Shown piece after piece: positions 52,110 through 60,920 of a stretch of DNA of 64,000 nt. Location of the stretch: positions 6,180,001-6,244,000 of the forward strand of contig NZ_JASTWJ010000001.1 in the NCBI RefSeq assembly GCF_030499515.1, in the 5' to 3' direction. Source of the DNA: Streptomyces sp. DT2A-34 (GTDB lineage: Bacteria > Actinomycetota > Actinomycetes > Streptomycetales > Streptomycetaceae). Numbering within the stretch: the first letter of the stretch is position 1; every line of letters begins with the position of its first letter. A program made the position numbers and the translations under genes. The notes under the pieces are model-generated. The model was not told the origin of the DNA. It did not search any database and saw only the letters and a list, made by a program, of their open reading frames with translations.

Positions 52110-52320
52110 GCCGTCGCCACGACAATTGCGGCAATAGTGACGGCGATGGGATGCGCGGTTTCCCCGGGGAATTCCAGCGGTCGGGAAGGGGGGAAAGGGG
52201 GAAGGGGAAACCGGAAATGGGAAACCGGAAATGCCGGCCGCACCGTGCGTTCCCGCTCGGTGCGGTCGGTACGAAAGTGCCGAAACTTTCGGCTGCGGCG
52301 CCTGGTTCAGGTGGCCGGCC

Positions 52321-53043
52321 TCAGCTGGGTGCGTCCAAGTTCGGCTTACGGCGCACCTCCAGCACGCTGACCGCCTCACCGGACGGGGCACCGAACGACT
52401 CCACGATCACGCTCCGGGCCGTGCCGGTGACCTCAAGCGCCAGGTGACTGTCCGCCACCCGCAGATCCAGCCGAGCCCGGGGAGCTCCGCCATGGTCGGC
52501 CATGCGGTGGATCCGCTCCGCCGGATACCCGGCCGAACGCAGCTTGCGGACCAGCTTCTGGTAGGTGGCCGGACCCTTCTTCCCGAACGCCTGAGTGATG
52601 CGCTCGGTGTGCTTGGCGCCGGAGCACACCTCGATGCCCGTCAGCGGAACCTCGTCCACCACGCCCGGAGTGCTGGATTCCGGTGCGGAAGACGCCGCGT
52701 CCTCCACCGGGACGGGGATGTCACCATCGGCGTTCGGGGTGCCGGGCGGGGTCTGGCCGGGGCCGTAGGCGGGAGCGCCGGTCGGGGCGTCCGGCAGCGA
52801 CTCCGGATCCGGCGCGCCTGAGCCGGAAGAGCTGGGGGCGTCGGGCGTGCACTCCTGGGCGAATCGGTTCACCAGGTCGAGGAAGCGTACTTCGGCATCG
52901 GTGCTGTCAGGGGAGCTGCTCACTGAGGCACCAGCCGGTCGGGTACGCGCGGAATCGTTCGCCTGAACCGTGCCGCAGCCGGTGACGGCCATACAGCCGA
53001 TCGCCAAGGCGGCAAGGGACTTGGGGAGGGACGTGGGTCGCAT
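52321..53043 (-). CDS. Hypothetical secreted lipoprotein
   Basis: This 240-residue protein has a lipoprotein signal (SLAALAIGCMAVTGCGTVQ, Cys near 23). A low-complexity Pro/Ser/Gly/Asp stretch (about 70-125) separates a short N-terminal part (VRFLDLVNRFAQECTPDAP) from a C-terminal domain (EVCSGAKHTERITQAFGKKGPATYQKLVRKL, then ALEVTGTARSVIVESFGAPS). The Cys pairs may form a disulfide. No family recognised. An 18-base palindrome (ATGAGTA-N4-TACTCAT) lies 35 bases before the start and also occurs at 60563. Confidence 0.75.
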   Translation of the reverse strand: MRPTSLPKSLAALAIGCMAVTGCGTVQANDSARTRPAGASVSSSPDSTDAEVRFLDLVNRFAQECTPDAPSSSGSGAPDPESLPDAPTGAPAYGPGQTPPGTPNADGDIPVPVEDAASSAPESSTPGVVDEVPLTGIEVCSGAKHTERITQAFGKKGPATYQKLVRKLRSAGYPAERIHRMADHGGAPRARLDLRVADSHLALEVTGTARSVIVESFGAPSGEAVSVLEVRRKPNLDAPS

Positions 53044-53077
53044 GAGGACATGATCGGGGCTCCGGCAGTTTCTGCCT

Positions 53078-53095
53078 ATGAGTATCCGTACTCAT
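53078..53095. promoter_or_regulatory. ATGAGTA-N4-TACTCAT palindrome, site 1
   Basis: ATGAGTATCCGTACTCAT is a 7-base inverted repeat with a 4-base spacer, 35-52 bases before the lipoprotein start on the minus strand and 141 bases before the phospholipase gene on the plus strand. The identical arms occur at 60563-60580. Confidence 0.65.
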
Positions 53096-53235
53096 GTTTA
53101 CGCCCTACCGGCAAACCCCAAAAGCGGCACCAACTCCTCCGCTTTTTTAGGCTCTTGCGCGGTGATCGTCCCCTCACTTAGTGTCCGTGATCGTTCGCCG
53201 ATCAAGCGATCGGCGTAATTCAGAGGGGGATTACT

Positions 53236-54852
53236 TTGCGAAGATACGCTGCATTCCCTGTTGTGGCCGCCGCGGCGATGGCCATGCTGCTCCCGCAGCA
53301 GTCGGCGTCCGCCACCGACGTACCCGCGCAGCCCCTCGCCGACGGCGAGATCACCACCATCGGACCCGGCGTCTACGAGTCCGCCGGCAATACCTTCCAG
53401 ATCAACGAGAACGACGTTCCCGCCGGTCTGATGGGCCGCTCCCACACCATCGTCGGCCAGGGCACCGGTGTCTCCCAGGCCCAGGACGCCCCCACCGACC
53501 GCGCCGACCTCGGCGTGTTCGGACCGAGCTGGGAGGCCGAGTTCCTCGGCGGCCAGCTCAACCGCAAGCTCACCACCGGCGCCGGGGTCATCACCACCAC
53601 CGACCTCGACACCGGCACCGCCACCCGCTACGACCTCACCGATTCCGTAGCGCGACCCGACGGCGGATCGGTCAACACCTACAAGGCCGCCGACGGCTCC
53701 ACGTTGGTGGAGAACACCGTCTTCGACGATCTCGCGGGTGACCTGAAGACCACCGTCACCGAGACCCTCAACGTCGACCTCACCGCCGGGGCAGCCGACG
53801 ACGACCAGCCCGTCGACGCTCTCGGCAACCCCATCTCGGCCGCCGACCTCAAGCCCTCCTACACGTGGAAGCAGGTCTCGGGCAGCGGCGACAACTGGCG
53901 CGTCACCGCGGTCGGCACCAAGGCGTTCAAGCAGTCCACCGTCACCTACGACGCCAAGGGCCGCGTCTCCACCGTCAGCGACCCCGCCCGCGGCGAGAGC
54001 TCCGCGCAGTCGATCAAGGTCACCTACGCCACCGCCACCACGGCCTCCGCCTCCACGCCCGGCGACGTGAACGGCCAGGTCAAGGAGATCACCCTCACGG
54101 TCGGCCAGGACGTACAGACCCTCGCCCGCTACTCCTACGACAGCTCCGGACTGCTGCGCAAGGTCAGCAACCCGGCCGAGGGCAGCGACCTCAACGCCTA
54201 CACCTACGACGCCGGCGACCGCGTCTCCACGGCCACCGCCGACACCGGTGCCCGCTGGGAGCTCTCGTTCAGCGGCTCGACCGCCGCGCCGAGCGCCACC
54301 GAGACCACGGGCACCGTCCCGGACGGCGGCACCTCGCTCGAAGGTGCCCCCTCCATCGAGCAGGAGGAGGGCGTCACCCCGGCCGCCGAGGACTTCACCG
54401 GCTCCGAGATCACCGACCCGCAGGCGTACCCGCGCTACTGCTCCCACGCCTCGCACTGGATGTGGTACGTCTACCAGGGCTGCGCCACCAAGGTCGCCCA
54501 CTACGGCTGGCACAACCCTTACTGGAAGAAGACTCCCACCGGGCACTGGATCGTGGGCATCAACCACGACCACTGCACCTCAGCCAAGGACAAGCCCAAC
54601 GGCTGGGACTTCCGCGCCGCGTGTGACAGCCACGACTACGGTTACGGCACCATCGGCAACGCGTACAAGGGCTACAGGTACTACCTCGACCGTGGCAAGG
54701 GCGTCCAGGCCGACGCCACGTTCTACACCACCCTGTACAACTACACGTGCCCGGCCTACAGCTCCAAGACCCGCTGCCGCATCACCGCGTACGCGTACTA
54801 CACGGCCGTCTTCTACTTCGGCCGCCCGAAGAACGGCGCCGACGCCACCTGA
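53236..54852 (+). CDS. Secreted YD-repeat/phospholipase A2 fusion protein
   Basis: This gene encodes 538 residues. It has a signal peptide (RRYAAFPVVAAAAMAMLLPQQSASA). A middle region holds a few YD-type repeats (VTYDAKGRVSTVSDPARG, YSYDSSGLLRKVSNPAEG, YTYDAGDRVS; about 230-345). From about 395 a prokaryotic phospholipase A2 domain: HDHCTSAKDKPNGWDFRAAC then the catalytic His-Asp in CDSHDYGYG, and CPAYSSKTRC. The same order is seen in the Streptomyces violaceoruber enzyme. Calcium-dependent hydrolysis of phospholipids outside the cell is expected. The start is TTG with GGGG upstream. The RHS-like shield ahead of an enzymatic domain suggests a toxin or a pro-enzyme. Confidence 0.85.
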   Translation: MRRYAAFPVVAAAAMAMLLPQQSASATDVPAQPLADGEITTIGPGVYESAGNTFQINENDVPAGLMGRSHTIVGQGTGVSQAQDAPTDRADLGVFGPSWEAEFLGGQLNRKLTTGAGVITTTDLDTGTATRYDLTDSVARPDGGSVNTYKAADGSTLVENTVFDDLAGDLKTTVTETLNVDLTAGAADDDQPVDALGNPISAADLKPSYTWKQVSGSGDNWRVTAVGTKAFKQSTVTYDAKGRVSTVSDPARGESSAQSIKVTYATATTASASTPGDVNGQVKEITLTVGQDVQTLARYSYDSSGLLRKVSNPAEGSDLNAYTYDAGDRVSTATADTGARWELSFSGSTAAPSATETTGTVPDGGTSLEGAPSIEQEEGVTPAAEDFTGSEITDPQAYPRYCSHASHWMWYVYQGCATKVAHYGWHNPYWKKTPTGHWIVGINHDHCTSAKDKPNGWDFRAACDSHDYGYGTIGNAYKGYRYYLDRGKGVQADATFYTTLYNYTCPAYSSKTRCRITAYAYYTAVFYFGRPKNGADAT

Positions 54853-54881
54853 CCTGCAGGCTGCACCGGCCAGTTGAACAC

Positions 54882-54918
54882 GGGGCCGGGCAGCGAGCGC
54901 GCCTCGCTGCCCGGCCCC
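54882..54918 (+). terminator. Terminator after the phospholipase gene
   Basis: GGGGCCGGGCAGCGA and TCGCTGCCCGGCCCC form a 15-base-pair perfect stem with loop GCGCGCC, ending 30 bases after the stop codon. It is very stable but without U-tract. Confidence 0.85.
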
Positions 54919-55028
54919 TCCTCGCGCACCTGAACCCTTGTCGACGGTCATGCGATTCCCCACTCGGACCGCCGTCGTCCCCCCACATGGGCACCTCGGA
55001 CCCCTTTCTTCTTGCACGGAGTCACTAC

Positions 55029-57434
55029 GTGAAGAGACCCATATGGGCTGCCGTCACCGCCACGGCAGCGGCTGTGCTGTTCTCCGCCCTCCCGGCAAAC
55101 ACCAACCCGCTCACCGGAACGAGCACGGCAACGGCCGATGAAACAGGCCCCGTTGACGCCGCCCTGTTCGACAAGACCGCCGACGGCTCCACCATCCGCG
55201 TCAACGTCCTCACCGACCAGCGCACCGACATCTCCGGCGCGGCCGAAGCAGGCACCACGCTCGTCTCCTACGACACGGTGCCCCTCGTCACCCTGCGCGT
55301 GGACTCCGCCGGCCTGAGCCGGCTCCAGAACGAACCGGGCGTCGTCAGCGTCACCGAAGACCTTCCCGTCCCACCGACGCTGAACGAATCCACCGTCAAG
55401 ATCGGCAGCGACAAAGCCGCCGCCGCGGGCAAGACCGGCGCCGGCGCCACCGTCGCCATCCTCGACACCGGCATCTCCGCCAAGCACCCCTTCTTCTCCG
55501 GCCGCGTCAAGACCGAAGCCTGCTTCTCCTCCGACGACGCCGCCTACGGCGCCACCACCCTGTGCCCGGACGGCACCACCGACCAGGAAGGCCCAGGAGC
55601 CGCCGATACCGACACCGGCCCCTGCGCCACGCTCGGCTCCGCCTGCTCCCACGGCACCCACGTCGCCGGCATCGCCGCCGGAAACGGCTCCGGCCTCACC
55701 GGAGCACCCACCCGGGGCGTCGCCCCCGGCGCGGACATCGTCTCCATCCAGGTGTTCTCCAAGTTCGACTCCGACAACTACTGCGGAGCCGGAAGCAGCC
55801 CGTGCGTGCTGTCCTTCACCTCCTCCCAGATCAAGGGCCTGGAGAAGGTACTCGCACTGAAGAGCGCGGGCGTGAACATCGTCGCCGCCAACATGAGCCT
55901 GGGCGCCGGACGTTGGACCTCCGCCTGCACCAGCGACCCGCGCAAGTACATCATCGACGCCCTCCTCACCGAAGGTGTCGCCACCGTCGCCGCCGCCGGC
56001 AACAACGGCTACAGCGACGCCGTCAACGCCCCCGGCTGTGTCGCCTCCGCCGTCACCGTGGGCTCCACCACCGACGACGACCAACTCTCCACGTTCACCA
56101 ACCGTGGTCCGCTGCTCGACCTGCTCGCCCCCGGCACCTCCATCGTCTCCTCCGTGCCCGGTGGCGCCTACGCGTCCAAGAACGGCACCTCGATGGCCGC
56201 TCCCCACGTCGCGGGGGCACTCGCCGTCCTGAAGCAGACCTACCCGACCGAGACCATCGACGGCCTCGTCTCACTCCTGGCCACCGGCGGCACCCGGATC
56301 ACCTACACCGGGGCAGCCACCCCGCGCATCGACGTCGCCAAGGCTGTCACCGCCGTGGAGCCCAAGCCCGTCGCGGACACCAAGCCCCGCGCCTTCCGCG
56401 TCGACAACGACAAGGACGTCACCATCCCGGACGGCGTCGGCTCACCGGCCCCCGGCCCCTCCGTCACCTCCCCGGTCACCGTCGCCGAATACCCCGGCAA
56501 CGCCTCCGGCAAGCTCACCGCCTACGTCGACATCACCCACACCTACCGGGGCGATGTGAAGCTGGAACTCCTCTCGCCCACCGGCAAGGTGTTCCTGCTG
56601 AAGAACACCAGCGGTTCCGACGGCGCGGACAACATCGCCGCCGCGTACACCGTCGACGCCTCCACCGAGCCCGCCAACGGTCAGTGGAACCTGCGCATGA
56701 CCGACATCGACGACGTCGACACCGGCAAGCTCAACACCTGGTCGCTGGTCTTCCCCACGCCCTTCGAGAAGACCACCACCCAATCCGTCCCCGACACCGG
56801 CACGTTGACCTCCACCATCGCCGTGAACAACATCGGCGGCAACGCCTCCGGTCCGCTCCAGGTGTACACGAACATCGCGCACACCAAGATCGGCGACCTG
56901 CGGCTGACGCTGACGAGCCCGGACAGCAAGAGCTACGTCCTCAAGCCGTACGGCTCCGAGCCCGGCGGCACCCTTCAGACCACCTACGGCGTGGACGCCA
57001 CCGACGCCGTCGCGGACGGAACATGGACGCTCAAGGTCAGCGACTCCGCTTCCGGTTCCACCGGTGACCTCAAGGGCTGGTCCCTGGGCTTCCCGTCGTA
57101 CGAGAACCAGACCGTCAAGGCCGTACCGGACAAGAACTACACCGAGATCTGGACCAGGACCGAGAACCTGTCCGGCATCGCCTCGGCCAAGCTCCAGGTG
57201 TACGTGCACGTCGAGCACCAGAACCTGGAGGACCTCAAGATCGACCTTGTCGCGCCGGACGGTTCGCTGCGCCTGCTCAAGGCCAACGGCTCGCCGAACG
57301 AGGCAGGCGTCATCAAGAAGATCTACACCGTCAACGTGGAAGGTCTTCCGGCCAACGGCTGGTGGAAGCTGCGCGTCGATGACGTGACCACCGGCAAGAC
57401 CGGAACGGTCAACAACTTCGTCGTCAGGTTCTGA
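55029..57434 (+). CDS. Secreted S8 subtilisin-family protease with P-domains
   Basis: This gene encodes 801 residues. It has a signal peptide (MKRPIWAAVTATAAAVLFSAL), an inhibitor-type propeptide (about 55-112) and a subtilase domain with the triad Asp146 (VAILDTGIS), His208 (SHGTHVAG) and Ser388 (NGTSMAAPHVAG). Two insertions carry extra Cys pairs. Three proprotein-convertase-type P-domain copies follow (from about 475, 590 and 700; for example KLTAYVDITHTYRGDVKLELLSP). GTG at 55029 with GGAG upstream opens the signal peptide. It is convergent with a paralogue (57513-59912) that shares the same plan and triad positions. It is a secreted peptidase; the P-domains may bind substrate or regulate maturation. 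Confidence 0.92.
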   Translation: MKRPIWAAVTATAAAVLFSALPANTNPLTGTSTATADETGPVDAALFDKTADGSTIRVNVLTDQRTDISGAAEAGTTLVSYDTVPLVTLRVDSAGLSRLQNEPGVVSVTEDLPVPPTLNESTVKIGSDKAAAAGKTGAGATVAILDTGISAKHPFFSGRVKTEACFSSDDAAYGATTLCPDGTTDQEGPGAADTDTGPCATLGSACSHGTHVAGIAAGNGSGLTGAPTRGVAPGADIVSIQVFSKFDSDNYCGAGSSPCVLSFTSSQIKGLEKVLALKSAGVNIVAANMSLGAGRWTSACTSDPRKYIIDALLTEGVATVAAAGNNGYSDAVNAPGCVASAVTVGSTTDDDQLSTFTNRGPLLDLLAPGTSIVSSVPGGAYASKNGTSMAAPHVAGALAVLKQTYPTETIDGLVSLLATGGTRITYTGAATPRIDVAKAVTAVEPKPVADTKPRAFRVDNDKDVTIPDGVGSPAPGPSVTSPVTVAEYPGNASGKLTAYVDITHTYRGDVKLELLSPTGKVFLLKNTSGSDGADNIAAAYTVDASTEPANGQWNLRMTDIDDVDTGKLNTWSLVFPTPFEKTTTQSVPDTGTLTSTIAVNNIGGNASGPLQVYTNIAHTKIGDLRLTLTSPDSKSYVLKPYGSEPGGTLQTTYGVDATDAVADGTWTLKVSDSASGSTGDLKGWSLGFPSYENQTVKAVPDKNYTEIWTRTENLSGIASAKLQVYVHVEHQNLEDLKIDLVAPDGSLRLLKANGSPNEAGVIKKIYTVNVEGLPANGWWKLRVDDVTTGKTGTVNNFVVRF

Positions 57435-57459
57435 TCCTCCTTCCTGCCCGACGGCGAAC

Positions 57460-57499
57460 AGCACGCCCCCGCCACCGGCTCACGGTGCGGGGGCGTGCT
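57460..57499. terminator. Bidirectional terminator between the two subtilase genes
   Basis: AGCACGCCCCCGC and GCGGGGGCGTGCT form a 13-base-pair stem with a further small CACCG/CGGTG pairing inside the loop. It is shared by two convergent genes. Confidence 0.92.
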
Positions 57500-57512
57500 C
57501 CTGCAACATCGT

Positions 57513-59912
57513 TCAGAACGCCAGGATCCAGCCGGTGAGGGTGCCCGTGGCGCCGGCGGAGGTGTCCTTGACGCGGAGCTTCCAGGTGCCGTTCGCCGGG
57601 GAGGCAGCGGCGTCGACGGTGTAGACCTGCCGGATGGTGCCGCCGGTCTCCGTCGAGGACGTCGACTTGAGCGCGTACGTCGTGCCGTTCGGGGCGACCA
57701 GGCTGATCTCCAGGTCACCGCGCCATTCGTGGGTGGCGTCCACGTACACCTGCAGGTCCTGTGGAGCGGAGCCGGTGAGCCCGCTGACGGTGATCGGCGA
57801 CTCCACGGTGCCGGGGTCGGGGACGGTGTGGCTGGTCTGGTTCTCGTACGAGGCGGGGAACGTCAGCGACCAGCCGGTGAGGGTGCCGGTGGCGCCGGCG
57901 GAGGTGTCCTTGACGCGGAGCTTCCAGGTGCCGTTCGCCGGGGAGGCACTGGCGTCGACGGTGTAGAGCCGGCGGATGGTGCCGCCGGTCTCCGTCGAGG
58001 ACGTCGACTTGAGCGCGTACGTCGTGCCGTTCGGGGCGACCAGGCTGATCTCCAGGTCACCGCGCCATTCGTGAGTGGCGTCCACGTACACCTGCAGTGC
58101 CTGCGGGGCGGAGCCGGTGAGCCCGCTGACGGTGATCGGCGACTCCACGGTGCCGGGGTCCGGGATGGTGAAGTCGGTCTGGTTCTCGTGCGAGGGGAAC
58201 GTCAGCGACCACTTGTCGAGGGTGCCGTCGGCGCCCGCGGACCTGTCCTGGACCTGGAGCTTCCAGGTCCCGTTGGCCGGGGACGAACTGGCGTCGACCG
58301 TATAGGTCTTGCTGAGCGTGCCGCCGGGGTCCGTGCCGTTCGTCGTCTTGAGGGCGTACGCCTTGCCGTTCGGGTCGACCAGGTCGATCTTCACCTCGCC
58401 GAGCCACTCGTGCGTGAGGTCCAGGGAGACCTGCAACGCCCCGGGAGCGTTACCGGAGATGCCGCTGACGGTGATCGGCGACTCCACGGTGCCGGGGTCG
58501 GGAACGACGTAGTCCGCGTCATTGATGATCCTGGACGCACGGGGCTTGGTGGCCGGTTCGGGTTCCGGCTCCGGTTCCGGCTGCGTTCCGCCGAGCGCCT
58601 TGCCGATGTCGATACGAGGAGTGGTGGCGCCGGTGTAGGTGATGGCCTTCCCGCTGGTCTCCAGGAGCGACTCCAGTTCCCCGACGCTCTTGGCCGGGAA
58701 CGCCTCGCGCAGGATCGCGAAGGCACCGGCCACGTGCGGCGCGGCCATGGAAGTGCCGTTCTTCGAGGCGTAGCCGTCGCCGGGAACGGAGGAGACGATG
58801 GCGGTGCCGGGGGCGAGGAGGTCCAGCAGCGGGCCCCGGTTGCCGAACGAGGACAGCTGGTCGTCGTCGGTGGTGGAGCCGACCGCGATGGCCGACGGGA
58901 TGCAGGCGGGTGCGCTGATCGCGTCGCCGTAGCCGTTGTTCCCGGACGCGACCACGGTGGCGACACCGGCGTCGAACAAGTCGTCGATGGCCAGCCCCCG
59001 CGGGTCCCTGTCGCAGGCGGCGGCGTACCGTCCGGCGCCCAGGCTCAGGTTGGCCGCGACGACCGGGGTTCCGGACTGCCGGAGCTCCAGCACCTTTTCC
59101 AGCCCCGCTATCTGGGCGCTGGTGAAGCTGAGCACGCAGGGAGCGGCGCCGGCGCCGCAGTAGTCCTCGGAGGTGAACTTGCTGAACACCTGGACGGCGA
59201 CGATGTCGGCGCCGGGCGCGACGCCGCGCGCGGGGGCTCCGGCTACGCCGGCGCCGTTACCGGCGGCGATACCGGCCACATGGGTTCCGTGAGAGCAGCC
59301 GGCGATGGTCGCGCACGCCCCGGTCTCGGAGTCGGCCGTGCCGGGACCCTCCTGCGCCGCGGTGCCGTTCGGGCACAGGCTGGTGGCGGAGTACTCGGCG
59401 TCGACGGGCGAGAAGCACGCCTCGGCGATGATCCGGCCCTCCAGGAACGGGTGTCCGGTGGCGACGCCGGTGTCCAGGACGGCGATCGCGCTGCCCGCGC
59501 CGGTCTTGCCCGCCGCGGCGGTCTGGGCACCGCCGACGAGGGGGACGCTCTGGTCCAGGGACGGCGGCACCGGAACGTCCTCGGTCACGCTGACCACGCC
59601 CGGCTGGGCGGCCAGTTCGTCCAGTCCGCCGCTGTCCACCTTGAGGGTGACGATCGGCAGGCTGTCGAAGGTCTGCAGCGTCTCACCGGCGGTTGCCGCG
59701 CCGGACAGGTCCGTTCGGCTCTCGGTGACGACGTTGACGCGGACGGTGCCGCCGTCGGCGGTCTCGTCGTACAGCGGCGGGTCGATCGGGTCGGTGGTTG
59801 CCTCGGCAGCCGCGGGGATGCTCTGCGGCACGGCGGCGTGGGCCGGCAACGCACCGAGGGACACGGTGGCCAGCGCCATGATGATCGCGGAGGACCACAG
59901 GGGTCTCTTCAA
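57513..59912 (-). CDS. Secreted S8 subtilisin-family protease with P-domains, paralogue
   Basis: This gene encodes 799 residues with the same plan as the convergent gene: signal peptide (KRPLWSSAIIMALATVSLGALPAHA), propeptide and a subtilase domain with triad Asp147, His208 and Ser388. A linker of EPEPEPEP follows, then three P-domain copies. The last two P-domains are nearly identical at DNA level (342-base period), unlike the more divergent copy before them. The start is TTG at 59912 with GGAG six bases upstream. Cys-containing insertions are preserved. Both paralogues are probably secreted peptidases with overlapping function. Confidence 0.92.
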   Translation of the reverse strand: MKRPLWSSAIIMALATVSLGALPAHAAVPQSIPAAAEATTDPIDPPLYDETADGGTVRVNVVTESRTDLSGAATAGETLQTFDSLPIVTLKVDSGGLDELAAQPGVVSVTEDVPVPPSLDQSVPLVGGAQTAAAGKTGAGSAIAVLDTGVATGHPFLEGRIIAEACFSPVDAEYSATSLCPNGTAAQEGPGTADSETGACATIAGCSHGTHVAGIAAGNGAGVAGAPARGVAPGADIVAVQVFSKFTSEDYCGAGAAPCVLSFTSAQIAGLEKVLELRQSGTPVVAANLSLGAGRYAAACDRDPRGLAIDDLFDAGVATVVASGNNGYGDAISAPACIPSAIAVGSTTDDDQLSSFGNRGPLLDLLAPGTAIVSSVPGDGYASKNGTSMAAPHVAGAFAILREAFPAKSVGELESLLETSGKAITYTGATTPRIDIGKALGGTQPEPEPEPEPATKPRASRIINDADYVVPDPGTVESPITVSGISGNAPGALQVSLDLTHEWLGEVKIDLVDPNGKAYALKTTNGTDPGGTLSKTYTVDASSSPANGTWKLQVQDRSAGADGTLDKWSLTFPSHENQTDFTIPDPGTVESPITVSGLTGSAPQALQVYVDATHEWRGDLEISLVAPNGTTYALKSTSSTETGGTIRRLYTVDASASPANGTWKLRVKDTSAGATGTLTGWSLTFPASYENQTSHTVPDPGTVESPITVSGLTGSAPQDLQVYVDATHEWRGDLEISLVAPNGTTYALKSTSSTETGGTIRQVYTVDAAASPANGTWKLRVKDTSAGATGTLTGWILAF
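57535..58218. repeat. Tandem 342-base duplication of the P-domain coding DNA
   Basis: Two almost identical units of 342 bases (57535-57876 and 57877-58218) encode P-domains 3 and 2 of the minus-strand protease. The few differences are scattered, indicating a recent duplication or ongoing gene conversion. Confidence 0.9.
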
Positions 59913-60920
59913 TTTCTCTCCATCGAGGAAGCGGGCACCGTCGTGCCCGCGGGGATGGGCGGTGAAGCCGAAGGCCAGACGGTGAGATGTGCCATCCGGC
60001 CTTCATGCCTGAGTCGCGTTTGCTCGTCAGCGGGTGCTGCCGAGGAGGACGTGGCCGTGGTATCGCGTCGAAGTACAGGCCGGGGCACAGTTCTGCGCAC
60101 TGAATCCCCCCTTTGAAGATCCTTTGATGGATCGCCGGGAAACGTAAAGGCCCTGTAAGTGCTTTCGCAAGCCCCGATATAGGGAGTTAGGGGTTCCGTT
60201 TGGTTGCAGCGGCGAAAGTTGTCAACTGGACCCAATAGCCAATAGCCGATGGCCAATAGGGGGGCGATTCTTGCGATGGCCGCCGTTCGCGTCCGTGAAG
60301 CAGAAGCGGTGATTTCCTATTGATGTGATCGCGATCACACTGGCTATCTCGTAGGGCGAACCGCGGATCAGGGGCGCCGACTTGGCGGTCAGAGCCGTTC
60401 TGGGGGGCACCGCCATCACCCTGACGGCCATAACTGCCGGAATTTTCCAGGTAGTTGTCGTGGCGCGGCGGCCTCTCGCCGGTCGCGCCAAAGTGAGAAA
60501 CCCTGCTGCCGTGACGGGTCGCGGGTGGGAGCTCCGGAATTTTCTGAAACTCCTGTGCAGGGATGAGTACTTGTACTCATGCCTGAGCGCGCTTTCCGGT
60601 CCACCGTTGAGCACCCGACCCCGGCCCGATCCGAAGGAACCCGCGATGCCGAATGCCTGCCGCCCGCGCAGCCACCCGCGCCCGCGCCGGTTCCTCGCGC
60701 TCACCACGGGCAACCCTGGGAGTGGTCGTCCCTTTCGGTCCCGGCGCCCTCGCCACGAGGATCGCGACTGCCGCGTCGCCCGGCGCGCGGCAGCCCCTCC
60801 CGAGTGTCCTCCCGGCCGCTCCGGGCGGGAGGGAATGGACGTGGCGCGTCCTGCGAGCCCCCGCTCGCACAGGACGCGTGGGGTTCGCCGGGATCTCGCC
60901 AGGCAACGAGAGAGGTGCTG
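59913..60920. other. Long intergenic region with a shared palindrome and short repeats
   Basis: About 1 kb without a confident gene. It includes the promoter region of the minus-strand subtilase, a short tandem tract (CAATAGC, CAATAGC, CGATGGC, CAATAGG; 60232-60260), a more A/T-rich zone (60270-60345) and an 18-base palindrome at 60563-60580. Several overlapping ORFs in 60580-60920 exist in all frames; none has convincing support. Confidence 0.6.
60563..60580. promoter_or_regulatory. ATGAGTA-N4-TACTCAT palindrome, site 2
   Basis: ATGAGTACTTGTACTCAT is a perfect palindrome apart from its two-base centre, about 340 bases before the GNAT-aminotransferase gene. The arms match site 1 at 53078 exactly. 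Confidence 0.65.

Noticed and set aside
52110..52320. Small gene in the G/A-rich segment after the GT2 remnant
   Set aside because: It contains only purine-rich short repeats (GGAAACCGGAAATG twice) and no ORF with a start site and coding bias.
60580..60920. Several overlapping ORFs before the GNAT-aminotransferase gene
   Set aside because: All three plus-strand frames are open here because stops are rare at high GC; none has a consistent domain, and the ribosome site fits ATG at 60921 best.
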